Below the pieces are notes generated by a model. It saw only the letters and a list, made by a program, of their open reading frames with translations, made no database searches and was not told where the DNA came from. A stretch of 64,000 bases of DNA from Plazaster borealis (taxonomy: Eukaryota; Echinodermata; Asteroidea; Forcipulatida; Labidiasteridae). Where the stretch lies: positions 3,379,127 through 3,443,126 of the forward strand of contig CM037464.1 of the NCBI GenBank assembly GCA_021014325.1. The letters are read 5' to 3'. This document shows, one piece after another, positions 47,701 through 58,409 of this stretch. A program made the translations under genes and the position numbers. Within the stretch, counting starts at the first letter, position 1. Each line of letters begins with the position of its first letter.

Positions 47701-49114
47701 AAGCACTGAATGTTCATTAAAATTTAAGTTAATACGTTGTAACATACATTTGGGTCGGTTTTGTTTGCAAAATTTGAACTTTGGGAAGTGCAATTCAACG
47801 ACTTTGGTACCGACACCCACTTGCCTGCTATTGAGTTTTCCCCCCACGTGTCACCGCGTTTAGACGCGTGCACTTACAATGTCTTGCACTGTGATGTCAC
47901 AGAGTGTAATGAATATTTTACCGGCGGGGCAGCGCTTCCACGCTCCCATTGGTTTTGTGCATCTCCCCATTTGGGGAGATTTTCCAATAACAACGTGCAG
48001 TGTAGGAAACGACCTCGTCAAGTCCCATTCTCGGGACGACATTTCTGACGGCGAGCGCGCACTGTACGGCTTGTTTGCTAGATGACGCGATATGCTTGGG
48101 GATCTCGCACGAGAACGGCACTTGAATCAAGTCTATGTGCAGCCTAGCCACAGACCTGCTTTGAGTATGACGACACAGCCCATAGTTTTACAAGCTTCAA
48201 GAAGTCATTACCTTCCTTTCCATGAGCAAGAGGGATTCCTTCAACTGAATAATAACTGTCTGGATGCCACAAGTCCATCTCTGCATCATAGTCATGCTTC
48301 TCGAAATCGTCATTTAGCTTCTTCGTCAGTGCTATTATTTTGTCTGAGGAAAGGCAAAAAGAAAACATTATAAAGTCTCTTCTTAAGGCCATGTCAAACA
48401 GGACAATTATTTTCAGGCAACTTGGAGGCAACCAACTGCACTGCATGCCCTTCGGCAGCACAAGAGCAGTCTTCTAAAGTTGTAACTCACTATCTACAGG
48501 AAAACAATGAACAAAATGAAATGAATTAAATGTTCTTATAAGCAGAGCCATGAAATTGGGCCCAGCTGGAGCTGTTTATAACCGGCTGGGATTCGCGTAT
48601 TGGACGCGCAAGCTCCGCCAATTTACTTACGCGGAACGCAATATAGTTCCCGCGCGTAGCCTAATCCTTTTGTACACGCGCGTACACACAACCCAACGCG
48701 CACAAAACAGAATTTTACAAAAGTTTTTGAAAATGTACAAACTTCGAAAATTCGCTTAACAAACAGAAGATTGTCTTTTTACCACCGATTTTCCTTATTC
48801 TTTCACATTTTAACAAAAAGGCAATTATGAATGGGAATAAATGAGTAGTGACTCGTTCTTAAACGGCCGTTTAAAACCATGCAGGGTCGCGGACGGCCAC
48901 GACCCTGCCGGTTTTAAACGGCCGTTTAAGAACTCGTCGCCACTCTTTTATTCCCTTAATTATTAATACCTCTACATTAAGACTGAACATCTTGAAGTTA
49001 TAACTATTTACCTTCAAAGCTTCGTTCTTCCCTGTCATGTTCGGCTGCAATCACACTTGGTGCAATCAATGAGCCAAGGAACAGAAGTACACATACGAGT
49101 TGGATACGAGACAT
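44784..49114 (-). CDS. Secreted NTF2-like protein, copy C
   Basis: Exons on the minus strand: 49114-49012, 48343-48212, 45978-45822 and 44856-44784. Lengths are 103, 132, 157 and 73 nt, giving 154 residues. The signal peptide is the same as in B. Exon 2 is the most changed among B, C and E: DKIIALTKKLNDDFEKHD, then YDAEMDLWHPDSYYSVEGIP. Exon 3 starts AIRKVSEKVGNPLHDMTSEY and keeps EYIEVGPKEEGADYVYVLY. Exon 4 has VWRNTDDGYKVSFFMVNSNV and stop. Intron 2 is swollen by a Harbinger-like element (46519-47126) and by an element with a 9-bp target duplication (47411-48135). A second signal exon (D, 51414-51516) lies upstream and could be spliced to C exon 2 in phase. Confidence 0.87.
44879..45175. 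repeat. Tandem duplication of about 147 bp beside copy C exon 4
   Basis: ctgatcaat..atgccactct and gaatggcaggtttga.cccc occur twice; B and E have one copy. In intron 3. Confidence 0.8.
45494..45620. mobile_element. Short ATAGACTGTGCAAGTC-type TIR element
   Basis: tagactgtgcaagtctcgtg and gcgcgagacttgcacggtcta; contains gggaccaaagtggtccc. Confidence 0.75.
46519..47126. mobile_element. Harbinger-like element with CAG target duplication
   Basis: 608 bp, termini gggcggattgcaa and ttgcaatccgccc, with cag on both sides. Copy B has the uninterrupted site (aacagatcgaattt). Subterminal regions are full of ggtcttag and ctaagacc motifs. A minus-strand 61-codon frame (46944-46759) lies inside. Confidence 0.85.
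46759..46944 (-). pseudogene. Possible N-terminal remnant of a Harbinger transposase
   Basis: 61 residues, Arg/Asp-rich start (LMRRALRRDDDTMEVE), then RFPRVKILQLTDLI. The composition and the helix-like second half recall the N-terminal part of PIF/Harbinger transposases, but no catalytic motif is present. The CAG target duplication supports the family; the protein match is only an impression. Confidence 0.35.
47258..47397. mobile_element. ATAGACTGTGCAAGTC-type element, left end decayed
   Basis: aagtctcgcgcgtattcgaa and gcgcaagagttgcacagtct. Confidence 0.65.
47411..48135. mobile_element. TIR element with 9-bp target duplication (TGTGCAGCC)
   Basis: Termini tagacttgactcaagt and acttgaatcaagtcta, flanked by tgtgcagcc on both sides. 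Copy E has the simple site ccatgtgcagccacagac. The inside has no recognised protein; inner inverse pieces exist (aatctccc-type hairpin catctccccatttggggaga). The 8-9 bp duplication suggests hAT or Mutator-like. Confidence 0.75.
48833..48955. repeat. Long hairpin in copy C intron 1
   Basis: gggaataaatgagtagtgac to gtcgccactcttttattccc, stem with ttaaacggccgtttaa in each arm. A weaker relative lies in a KHDRBS intron at 8094-8167. Confidence 0.85.
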
Positions 49115-49202
49115 AACTGCGTGCAATTATCGGCCAATATTTTAGACAAGATTGATTGATTTCGTTTAACCGTCTGTGCCAAGTGCTGTGTTTAAATGAG
49201 AC

Positions 49203-49209
49203 TTTTATA
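49203..49209 (-). promoter_or_regulatory. TATA box, NTF2-like copy C
   Basis: Same cgcgTATAAAAgtctc context and spacing as copy B. Confidence 0.65.
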
Positions 49210-49540
49210 CGCGAAACAACTTATAGTCACAGTGTGGTTATTAACAATCGGCGAACCACGTGATATTGAAGAGCAATAATCATTTGACACGTCCATTATT
49301 TAGGAAAGGTTTTTGTTGGTAGATCGATGCCCGTAACACAATTATCGCAAGGAATTGTTTTGTATATACTATGGGGGCTTAACAGAATTAGTGTTCAGAA
49401 ATGTTCGAAATCCAGGTATTTGGCAGAGCTTACTCTGGTGCATGTAGATACAAAAAAAGAGAGTTAGAGCTTATTTATTATAATCTTTTGTTAATTGTTG
49501 GCTTGTGTCGTGGAATTCAAGAATAGGGTCTTGCGTGGAG

Positions 49541-49929
49541 CCGGTAAAGGGACAAGGTTTTTGTCATTATTTCGGTCCCTCGAAATAATATTTCATTCCC
49601 CCGAAAAATGTCTCATTCCCCGAAATATCATTTCGTCCCCTCGAAACAATATCTCGCTCCCTGGTAATAATATTTCATCCCAACGAAGTAGCCTGTAATC
49701 CTTTCCCTGTCAATATTATACCATCCCCTCGAAATAGTAATTTAATATTTCGAGTGAACAAAATATTATTTCGGGGGAATGAAACATTTTTAGGGGGAAT
49801 GAAATATTATTTCGAAGGAACGAAATATTATTTCGGGGGAATGAAATCTTATTATTGAACGAAATAAAATGTCGAGGAGGGGGGGGGGGCGAAAGAAAGA
49901 AAGAAGGTTTTTGAGTGTCCCTTTACGGG
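49541..49929. mobile_element. TIR element with TCGAAATAATATTTC repeats, copy 2
   Basis: As at 38418, upstream of copy C. Confidence 0.85.
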
Positions 49930-50255
49930 TTCCGTATTTGCAGACTTCAACAAGTGAATATAAAGCAAAACTGAAAGTTTCGAAACACTTCACTGTTTTG
50001 CCAACAACCAAGATGTCAAATTCTTAAAAGGTTCTGGTAATATTAGAATGTGGTCATTGATAGACTTATGTAAGAACCACTCTAAAGTCTCAGCGGTTAT
50101 GTATTACAGGAGCAGACAACTCCATATACTGCATCCTCGTTTTGACTGTCGACCTGTTGTATTTTGTACAATACTATGCGTTTATAATAGGCGGACATTT
50201 GGGGCAACAAAGACAAAATAGGAAATACAAAACCCGACGATGAGGCGCAATTAAT

Positions 50256-50550
50256 AAATCAAATTCTGATGGTTAAGTCATCGGGGTGTGGGTTCGAATC
50301 CCGGTCATGACACTTGTATCTTTGAGCAAGATACTTCACTATAATTGCTTCTCTTCACCCAGGGGGTACCTGCGAGGGTAGGGGTTGATATTGTGTTTGA
50401 AAAGCCTTCGGAGCGCCACGGCGGCTCGGGGCTGTATACTCCCCAGGGAGCTGAGAAAGATTAACGGAATGTTATTGGCCCAATGACCAGGGCACTAATG
50501 TTAAGCACATTGATACGGAATTCTGAAATGCGCTATATAAGAACTAGTTA
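50256..50550 (+). mobile_element. SINE, 5'-truncated at the duplication junction
   Basis: Same SINE as 36695-37020, starting at aaatcaaattctgatgg in the middle of the tRNA-like head. The cut is the junction of the large duplication. Confidence 0.88.
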
Positions 50551-50915
50551 TTATTAACTCACTATCCTCGGGAAAATAATGAGAAAACTGAAATGTGAAT
50601 TAATGTTCTCATTGGAGATTGCCTGGAGCTGGTTTTCGTGTGACATAGCCTTTAGTCATTGATTTAAGGCAAAACAAGAAGGAACAAAGAGAAAAAACAG
50701 GGAAACAAAACCCCAAAACAAAAATAAACAAACACCGCAACACCCCATTACCCCAACGAACAAACAAACAAACTTTGGTGTTGAAGGTCCCGACAACACA
50801 ACATTTGGTATCGTAATGAATCAGGTTATTTAACAAATTAATTATGAAAAAAAGCAAAGCCAGTGTTGTTTGAAGCTTTGCATGGTGTGGACAAATAAGA
50901 AGTAACTATATAAAT

Positions 50916-51103
50916 AAATAGTAAACTTGCGGGTACAACCATTGTGTAAAATCTCTTTTGTGGGAGTGTTGGCTCTTAAAAGAGCCGGTGTGGTCTCGAC
51001 GTTTCGACCAGTATACTCTGCTCTTCTCCTGAAGACGAGCAGAGCCAACACTCCCACAAAAGAGATTTTACACATGGTTGTACCCGCAAGTTTACTATTT
51101 ATT
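50916..51103. mobile_element. Foldback element, second copy
   Basis: Twin of 37393-37580 in the large duplication, downstream of exon D. Confidence 0.85.
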
Positions 51104-51413
51104 TAGAGTTACTTCTTAAAATCAAAGCCGTTTAGTACTTTTCTGTTAATTAAACAACATTGATAAAGTAAACCAGATTTTGTTTTCCTTGTATAAAAAA
51201 ATAAAATAAAAATGGGTTGTATTCTAAGATTATTATTAAGTATGCCTAACTGTATTTTCAATTATCAGTTATTGATGATGGATTCTCCCGTCGCCTCGAC
51301 GGATGAGTGTTCAGCAAAGAGGTGAGACGATCACCGCCTAGGTTGATGCCGTCTCAAGTGAGTTATTAACACCTCTCGATTTGATAAGAATGATGTAAGT
51401 TATAACTATTTAC

Positions 51414-51516
51414 CTTCAAAGCTTTGTTCTTCCCTGTCATGTTCGGCTGCAATCACACTTAGTGCAATCAATGAGCCAAGGAACAGAAGTACACATACGA
51501 GTTGGATACGAGACAT
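51414..51516 (-). pseudogene. Orphan signal-peptide exon D of the NTF2-like family
   Basis: This 103-nt exon is nearly identical to exon 1 of B, C and E: start ATG, then a signal peptide reading GSLIALSVIAAEHDREEQSF (Leu where the others have Pro), then a GTAAAT donor. It keeps the TATA box at 51605-51611. No exon 2 follows before the next exon 1 (copy C), because the duplicated block begins inside the SINE of intron 1. Either it is dead, or it serves as an alternative first exon for copy C, since the phase-1 donor matches C exon 2. Confidence 0.75.
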
Positions 51517-51604
51517 AACTGCGTGCATTTATCGGCCAATATTTTAGACAAGATGGATTGATTTCGTTTAACCGTCTGTGCCAAGTGCTGTGTTCAAATG
51601 AGAC

Positions 51605-51611
51605 TTTTATA
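51605..51611 (-). promoter_or_regulatory. TATA box, orphan exon D
   Basis: Intact cgcgTATAAAAgtctc context, so exon D may still be transcribed. Confidence 0.6.
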
Positions 51612-51942
51612 CGCGAAACAACTTATAGTCACAGTGTGGTTATTAACAATCGGCGAACCACGTGATATTGAAGAGCAATAATCATTTGACACGTCCATTA
51701 TTTAGGAAAAGTTTTTGTTGGTAGATCGATGCCCGTAACACAATTATCGCAAGGAATTGTTTTGTATTTACTATGGGGGCTTAACAGAATTAGTGTTCAG
51801 AAATGTTCGAAATCCAGGTATTTGGCAGAGCTTACTCTGGTGCATGTAGATACAAAAAAAGAGAGTTAGAGCTTATTTATTATAATCTTTTGTTAATTGT
51901 TGGCTTGTGTCGTGGAATTCAAGAATAGGGTCTTGCGTGGAG

Positions 51943-52330
51943 CCGGTAAAGGGACAAGGTTTTTGTCATTATTTCGGTCCCTCGAAATAATATTTCATTC
52001 CCCCGAAAAATGTCTCATTCCCCGAAATATCATTTCGTCCCCTCGAAACAATATCTCGCTCCCTGGTAATAATATTTCATCCCAACGAAGTAGCCTGTAA
52101 TCCTTTCCCTGTCAATATTATACCATCCCCTCGAAATAGTAATTTAATATTTCGAGTGAACAAAATATTATTTCGGGGGAATGAAACATTTTTAGGGGGA
52201 ATGAAATATTATTTCGAAGGAACGAAATATTATTTCGGGGGAATGAAATCTTATTATTGAACGAAATAAAATGTCGAGGAGGGGGGGGGGCGAAAGAAAG
52301 AAAGAAGGTTTTTGAGTGTCCCTTTACGGG
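51943..52330. mobile_element. TIR element with TCGAAATAATATTTC repeats, copy 3
   Basis: As at 38418, upstream of exon D. Confidence 0.85.
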
Positions 52331-54814
52331 TTCCGTATTTGCAGACTTCAACAAGTGAATATAAAGCAAAACTGAAAGTTTCGAAACACTTCACTGTTTT
52401 GCCCCCAGGTCTGGATGTGTGATAGTTATAGGTTGATTGATATATTTTAAAACAACCAAGATGTCAAATTCTTAAAAGGTTCTGGTAATATTAGAATGTG
52501 GTCATTGATAGACTTATGTAAGAACCACTCTAAAGTCTCAGCGGTTATGTATTACAGGAGCAGACAACTCCATATACTGCATCCTCGTTTTGACTGTCGA
52601 CCTGTTGTATTTTGTACAATACTATGCGTTTATAGGCGGACATTTGGGGCAACAAAGACAAAATAGGAAATACAAAACCCGACGATGAGGCGCTTCTCTC
52701 GTGCAAATGAAGTCAAATTCAAAGGGGGCACATCTCAAAACTTGTTCAGCTGTTATTTTTTATAACGCTTTAATTCATGTTGGAATTACGACAAAATTTA
52801 ATGGAAAAATTTTCCGTACGACCTGGGCCCAATTTCTACTATAGAGCTGCTCAACCCTGCGCGTGACACCATCAACAAAATCACACTCGGACAGCATCGG
52901 TCACTTTATTTGATATTAGAATGTAATACATTTTTATGAAGAACAAAATATTTTGAAAAGGCCAAAGCCATTAGATATGGACCCTACTGAATTCATCCAA
53001 ATAAACAACCAGGTCACTGCTTACAGCCATTGTACAAGTATACAGAGGAAGCCATCTGGAAACCATATGGTTCATTTCACCCAGTAGTGGCTATTGACCC
53101 CAAGGTCAAGTAACTGCTGTACAATTCCTATGGGAATTCCGGGAGAGCTGGTCATTGATGGATTTTGTGTGTGTGAAAAAAACCCCGATGGTAACAAGAC
53201 AATTGGTATGCTATTTGGCTAGGTGTAGCTGGGGAAATTTGAAATTTTTAGACTTTTAAAATAAAAAATGGTGGAGTACCGACTGTTTAATTAAAAACGG
53301 ACACCCAATAAGTGACCGATGGCATCATGCACAAAAGTAGCTAACTGCAACAAATCTTTGCTTAACAGAAAAGGTTATACCAGCCAAACTACCATGTCAC
53401 GTGTACAATTTTTGAGTGGTATCCTGCTAATTTTTGCTTAGCAGAAAACTGTTAAGCAATATTTTTTGCTTAAGCAGCTCAACGAAATGGGGCACCGTGT
53501 AGTGCCGGTATCTTGCCTCCCTGAAAGCCCTTGAATGTACAAGGCCCCTGTTTTTGTAAACAAAGGTTACATGGTCTATAGAAAGTACAGTAATTAAAAT
53601 TGATGAGATTTTTTTACTCATCATCGTTCATCGCTATCATTAAAATGTGATGGACTAAGTGCTCGAGCGAACTTAAGCTAAAAATCCCCAATAAACTGAT
53701 TATAATTATAGTGATCTCAATATTTTTAATCTTTTGAGCTGCGCACAATAGACGATGTGACCTGTGACATCACATGTTTACAAAAGAGCCACAGAGCCTG
53801 GACTTCCTGCAGGCACGATTTGTACACAGACTAATGGAATAAAACATAAAATCTTATATTTTATGGAGATTGCACTGTCTAATTCCTATCAACTTTTGAT
53901 ATGATGAAAGGGGGCACATCTCAAAACTTGTCCAGCTTTTACTTCTATAATTCTTGGATTTATGTGGAAATTATGACACAAAATGTCAACTTTCCCATAG
54001 GACCTGTGTAGTATCTTGCCTGCCAGAATACCCTAAGAATGCACAAGGTCACACTTATTGTAAACAAAGTTCACATGGTCTATATTGGAACTCATTACTT
54101 GAGGTAGGAACAAACTTTTACGAAAGGAAGAAGATGAAGAAGACCCGAACCAGTCGTAATGTTTTTGTAATGTTTTACTTTCTAGTTTCGAGAAAAGCAG
54201 ATTTTAGGTATTCACCTTCACTTACGGTCGAAAAGTGAACATTTGCCTCTTTTGTTTCCAAGAAGCAGGTTGATCCGTTAGATAAATAAATTGTTCAATT
54301 TTGTTGTTGGCCGCGAAGTAGATGGGACGTTTTGTCACGCAAAGTGGCACAAAAGCAGACATCTGCTTTCTTCCCTCAAAACGTCCATCTGTATTGCAGC
54401 CAGCAGAAACGAACAAAAAAATATGAACCTAAAATGTTCAACCTGCTTTTGTTTTAGCTCTTCATCGACGACAAAGTATAAACAGGTTTATTTTTAATGA
54501 CAGTTTTTCATTGTTCACATTTTTTAGTAATATAATATAGCATTTTTTCTTGAAGTTGGAGGAACAAAGTAAGAAACTGGTGCACTTTGAAAAATATTTT
54601 CAACAGTTTTTTGATTTATCCCTTTTTGTTAGCAAAACAATTTGCCACATTTTGTACCAAACTATTATTGCATCATAATATCAAAAGAAAAATACACTCA
54701 CCTTTTTATTTACAATGACACTTCATTATTGGGAAAGCTGACAAAAATACAATTTTTCTACATATTTGAGGTTCGGGTGATTATAACTTATGTAAAGGGA
54801 TACATTTTTTCCTC

Positions 54815-54960
54815 AAACCCAACCGAAAAGAGGAGGGGATAGAATTTGTTATCCCTTGTTCCCCAAACTTAGCCGAAATGAGGAGGGGATAGAATTGTCT
54901 ATCCCTTGTTCCTCAAACCTAGCCGAACCAAGCGAAAAAAGAGGAGGGGATAGATTTTTT
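54815..54960 (+). repeat. 50-bp minisatellite, copy 2
   Basis: As at 41205. Confidence 0.85.
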
Positions 54961-55328
54961 CCCTTGGACCTCAAATATGAACAAATGTGCGTTATATTGC
55001 TAACAAATAACTGGAACTTATCCATTTTTAAATGTTAGCCTAGAAAAATGAGATTGGTTTGAAAAATCTGGAGCATGTTTTTCAAAATTTGGAGGAAAAT
55101 AAGCTAAAGGAAAAATCTGATGCTTCAAAATCCTGCTTCGATTGCAATTGTCGGACTATAATGACATGACAATCTTAAGCTGTACATTTGAAAATTAATA
55201 AACGCAGTTTAATATGAACCTGTTTATAACTTTTCAGAAGAAACATTAGGTTTTTTCATTGCTCTCGTTAGTATTTTTATTACTCACTCTTATTATCATT
55301 CTTTGTATATTTGTTGTCATCCCGGTAG

Positions 55329-55456
55329 CTATTCGTAAAGTTGCTGAATTGGTAGGCAATCCACTCCACGACATGACGTCAGAGTACATCGAGGTGGGAC
55401 CAAAAGAGGAAGGGGCTGTCTACGTTTACGTCCTATTCACCGAACAATGGCACGAT
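55329..55456 (+). pseudogene. Inverted, truncated exon-3 relic of an NTF2-like gene (second copy)
   Basis: This is the twin of the relic at 41718, carried by the large duplication. It keeps AIRKVAELVGNPLHDMTSEY, the five extra codons missing from the other copy, and is thus nearer the exon-3 form of copy C. It breaks off at the same cacgat point, without a donor. The unit of copy E probably has the same relic, but the window ends just before it. Confidence 0.8.
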
Positions 55457-57519
55457 TTCCTACATGTATTGTGATGTTTATTTCACCCATTGAATAAGGT
55501 TTGAAAAAAGAGCTAAACTCAGAAATTGTAATTGTTAAAAGTTTCGCAAATCTTGGAAAAACATTTTTTCTTAAAGCTGACCTTTATTTCCGCTTCACGT
55601 TTGACCATAAAGATCCTGCAAGAAAAACGCAAAGCACTTATATATCCCGATTTAAAATTTTTCCTAACTTCGGATTTGTAAGGGCAGTAGACACGGTTTG
55701 CGTACCACAGTCGGCGTAAAATTGCAGTTTTGACACTTAACCTCTCATTTAAATTTGATGACAATCAGTATTGTACACAAGGTACAAAAGTTTTTGTTGT
55801 CCTGGCAACATCTTTATGCTAGACATAAAAACAAATTTTTCAACTGAGCACAACTTTATTTTAACACTCACTAAGAAAATATACAACCGAATGTTCCTCA
55901 TTTTCCGTCACGTCGCGAAGGGGTATAGTTTTGGATCTGACCCATAGGCCTAAGAGCCTTTAGACCCAAATAAAACAAAATTCCAACCCATCGAGCCATT
56001 TTGGAGCCATTTGGAAGACATGATTATTTCAGCCGGGAGTGGCTATTGGCCCTTTGCTAAGAGATTTGCTGTACAGTTCCTATGATAATTCATAGAGGGG
56101 TGGTCATTGGTGGAATTTTTAAGTCAAAGAATCAACCCAGGGTAATTGAAATTTCTGCAAATGCCATTTGGCTTTATTATGGCTCAATAGGAACTTGGAA
56201 TTTTGAGTTTTGGGGTGACTGAATGTTTTTGGCGTAGTAAACAACAGACAAACAAACTGCAGACAGCAGTCTCGTGGCACCATCGCTTGCTAGAGAATAT
56301 GACGTAATAACTGATCCCGAACTAATGAGCTTTACTGTAGTTCATAACAGTCTGAGAAATCGTATTACACCCGGGGTGTGAAGCTTTTCTCATATCATTA
56401 ACAAGCCTAATACCCCTCAGAGGGGCTAGAGAGGTTTATCCCCAATAAAAAGTGGAATATGCTTTCTCTTTCCCCTCTCTGTCTGTTATAAATGATTGTT
56501 TGTTTGTTAGCCTTCTAGATCACAAACATATGACCCAAAATACACAGACCATGGCTCCCCTGTATTGCCCAGGCTATTTGTGATGTCTGCAAGCTACCCT
56601 AGCTAAGGTTGATTGATGTCTGTATATCAAGGCCACAATCCCAGCTGCGGTAAACTGACATTCTTTTTTTTCCCTTTTTTTTGGGGGGGGGGAGGGTTGC
56701 TATCCTGTACACGATTCCATATTTCTGTGCATTTAGTAATGGGACGTGTGCTAAACCAATGGATAATGCCTGAACTGCTGAATTTGTAATGAGGTTTACA
56801 AGGTGACCCTAACCCCCTGTGACAATGAGCTTCTGCAGTGTGTTTATTGAAGGTGTGATAGGGGTTACCCCAAAGACTGAATTTTGTTAACAGTCACAGA
56901 CTGTACCCAGCTCTTTTGCCGGAGAGTTCTTTAATGTTTATCCTGACGTCATACGTTACGGCCCAAAACAAGGCTATCGGTGTTAAATTTCCCGTATGTC
57001 GGCGAAACCAACAAACAAGTTGTAGTCCTACAGGTTGGTGCTCTATGTAATAAATACTTGCAAGGAAACCGATACGTCACTCATCAGTCGAAATCAATTT
57101 TAATTTAGCCAACACTTTGTTTATCTACATGTACAATAATACCTCTTTTTAGACCACAAGAGGGCGCTTATTGAAATTAGACTTTGATGACCGGGGTTAG
57201 GTCTACGGACATGTCCGTGAAACAGAACTAAACTTATGGTTGGATTCATTTAGGCTCAGAATAGTATAAATATCTATACAATTATATTCTAATTTTTTTT
57301 AAATGATGTAGCCATGTTGGGATCTTCTATCTGAAGCCTGAATTACTGAGAATAAATTGTGTTTGCCATTGCACTCATGGAACAAGGTGAAAATAATGTG
57401 CAGTAAAATCATTAAAGAAACTCTATGACGCAGATCATTCCAGCTTTTAAAAACTTTATTCATATGTTGTGTATGGTTGCACAACTGTGCACTACATGCC
57501 CTCACCATAAGCTATCATA

Positions 57520-57924
57520 CGGAGTTCTCGGAGTGCCATCCAACTTGTTGAGATTCTGAAATAATTTACTAGATACCCCGAAATAAATTTTGAAAGTAGA
57601 TTGTCGTCTTACAGATATATTTTATCTCGGGGTGACGACATCCTGAAAGTTTAGGGTGTTGTCTTCCTAAGATATTTAACTTGTCTCGATATTTTCAGAA
57701 ATGTTATCATCCCATGATGAACTATCTGGACAAGTCGACATCCTACTTTCAGGATGTCGACATCATAAGATAAAATATACCGGGAAGAAAGCATCTTGTT
57801 GTAGGATGTCATCATCCCGAGAAAAATCATCTCAGGATGTCGTCACCTTACATTTATGCTGTCATCATCGTGCAGTAAATTATCTGAGGATCTCGAGATG
57901 TTGGATGGCACTTCCAGAGCTCCG
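57520..57924. mobile_element. TIR element of nested palindromes, copy 3
   Basis: Nearly identical to 43898-44302; part of the large duplication. Confidence 0.8.
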
Positions 57925-58180
57925 TACATATTGCAAGTTGGCAAAGTTTATTTATCACTCAAATCTGCAGTGAATCATGGTATTGAACGGTCGGACAGTA
58001 AAAGTTAAAGTTTATAATCTATTTCATTATTTGAATTGGAATGTTTTGTTTGTTGCCAATCATATGGTTTTTGTGTTTGTTTGAACAAGATGTGTTTGGC
58101 CAAAGGTAACAAGTCTGGTACGGTGGCATCATAACATGCCACAACCATTTGAATTGTCAAGGGTCAATCTTCATTAAAGA
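57925..58180 (+). pseudogene. ARFRP1 3' fragment beside NTF2-like copy E
   Basis: Almost the same as the relic at 44303-44560: ggtattgaacggtcggacag, gttgccaatcata, ttgtttgaacaagatgtg and the aacaagtctggtacggtggc segment. It sits between the palindromic element at 57520-57924 and the 3' end of copy E, as expected for a repeated unit. Confidence 0.72.
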
Positions 58181-58409
58181 AGAAGTTGAATAACAATTTT
58201 AAAATTGTTGGTATCAGATGGTTGGATATATGCCATGTCAACTAAAAGTCACTGTTGTCAAATGGCTTCATTTTAAATTCTACCCCACAAATCCACATTT
58301 TCTCAAAGAATACAACAATTACCAATGATGTAATTTCACATTCAAGTTCATATAAGTCCACATAATCATTGTGGGGAAATTCCGGAACCGGTGAATTTGT
58401 TGGAACTTA

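Larger units (their letters stand above)
49115..50247. repeat. Truncated copy of the unit upstream region (copy C)
   Basis: Matches 37993-39176 and 51517-52690, with one internal deletion near 50000 (the segment with ccccaggtctggatgtgtgatag is lost). It ends abruptly at the junction with the second large duplication. Confidence 0.85.

Noticed and set aside
47860..48151. Minus-strand frames of 60 and 77 codons in copy C intron 2
   Set aside because: Both are inside the copy-C-specific element and unlike any transposase I know; treated as chance.
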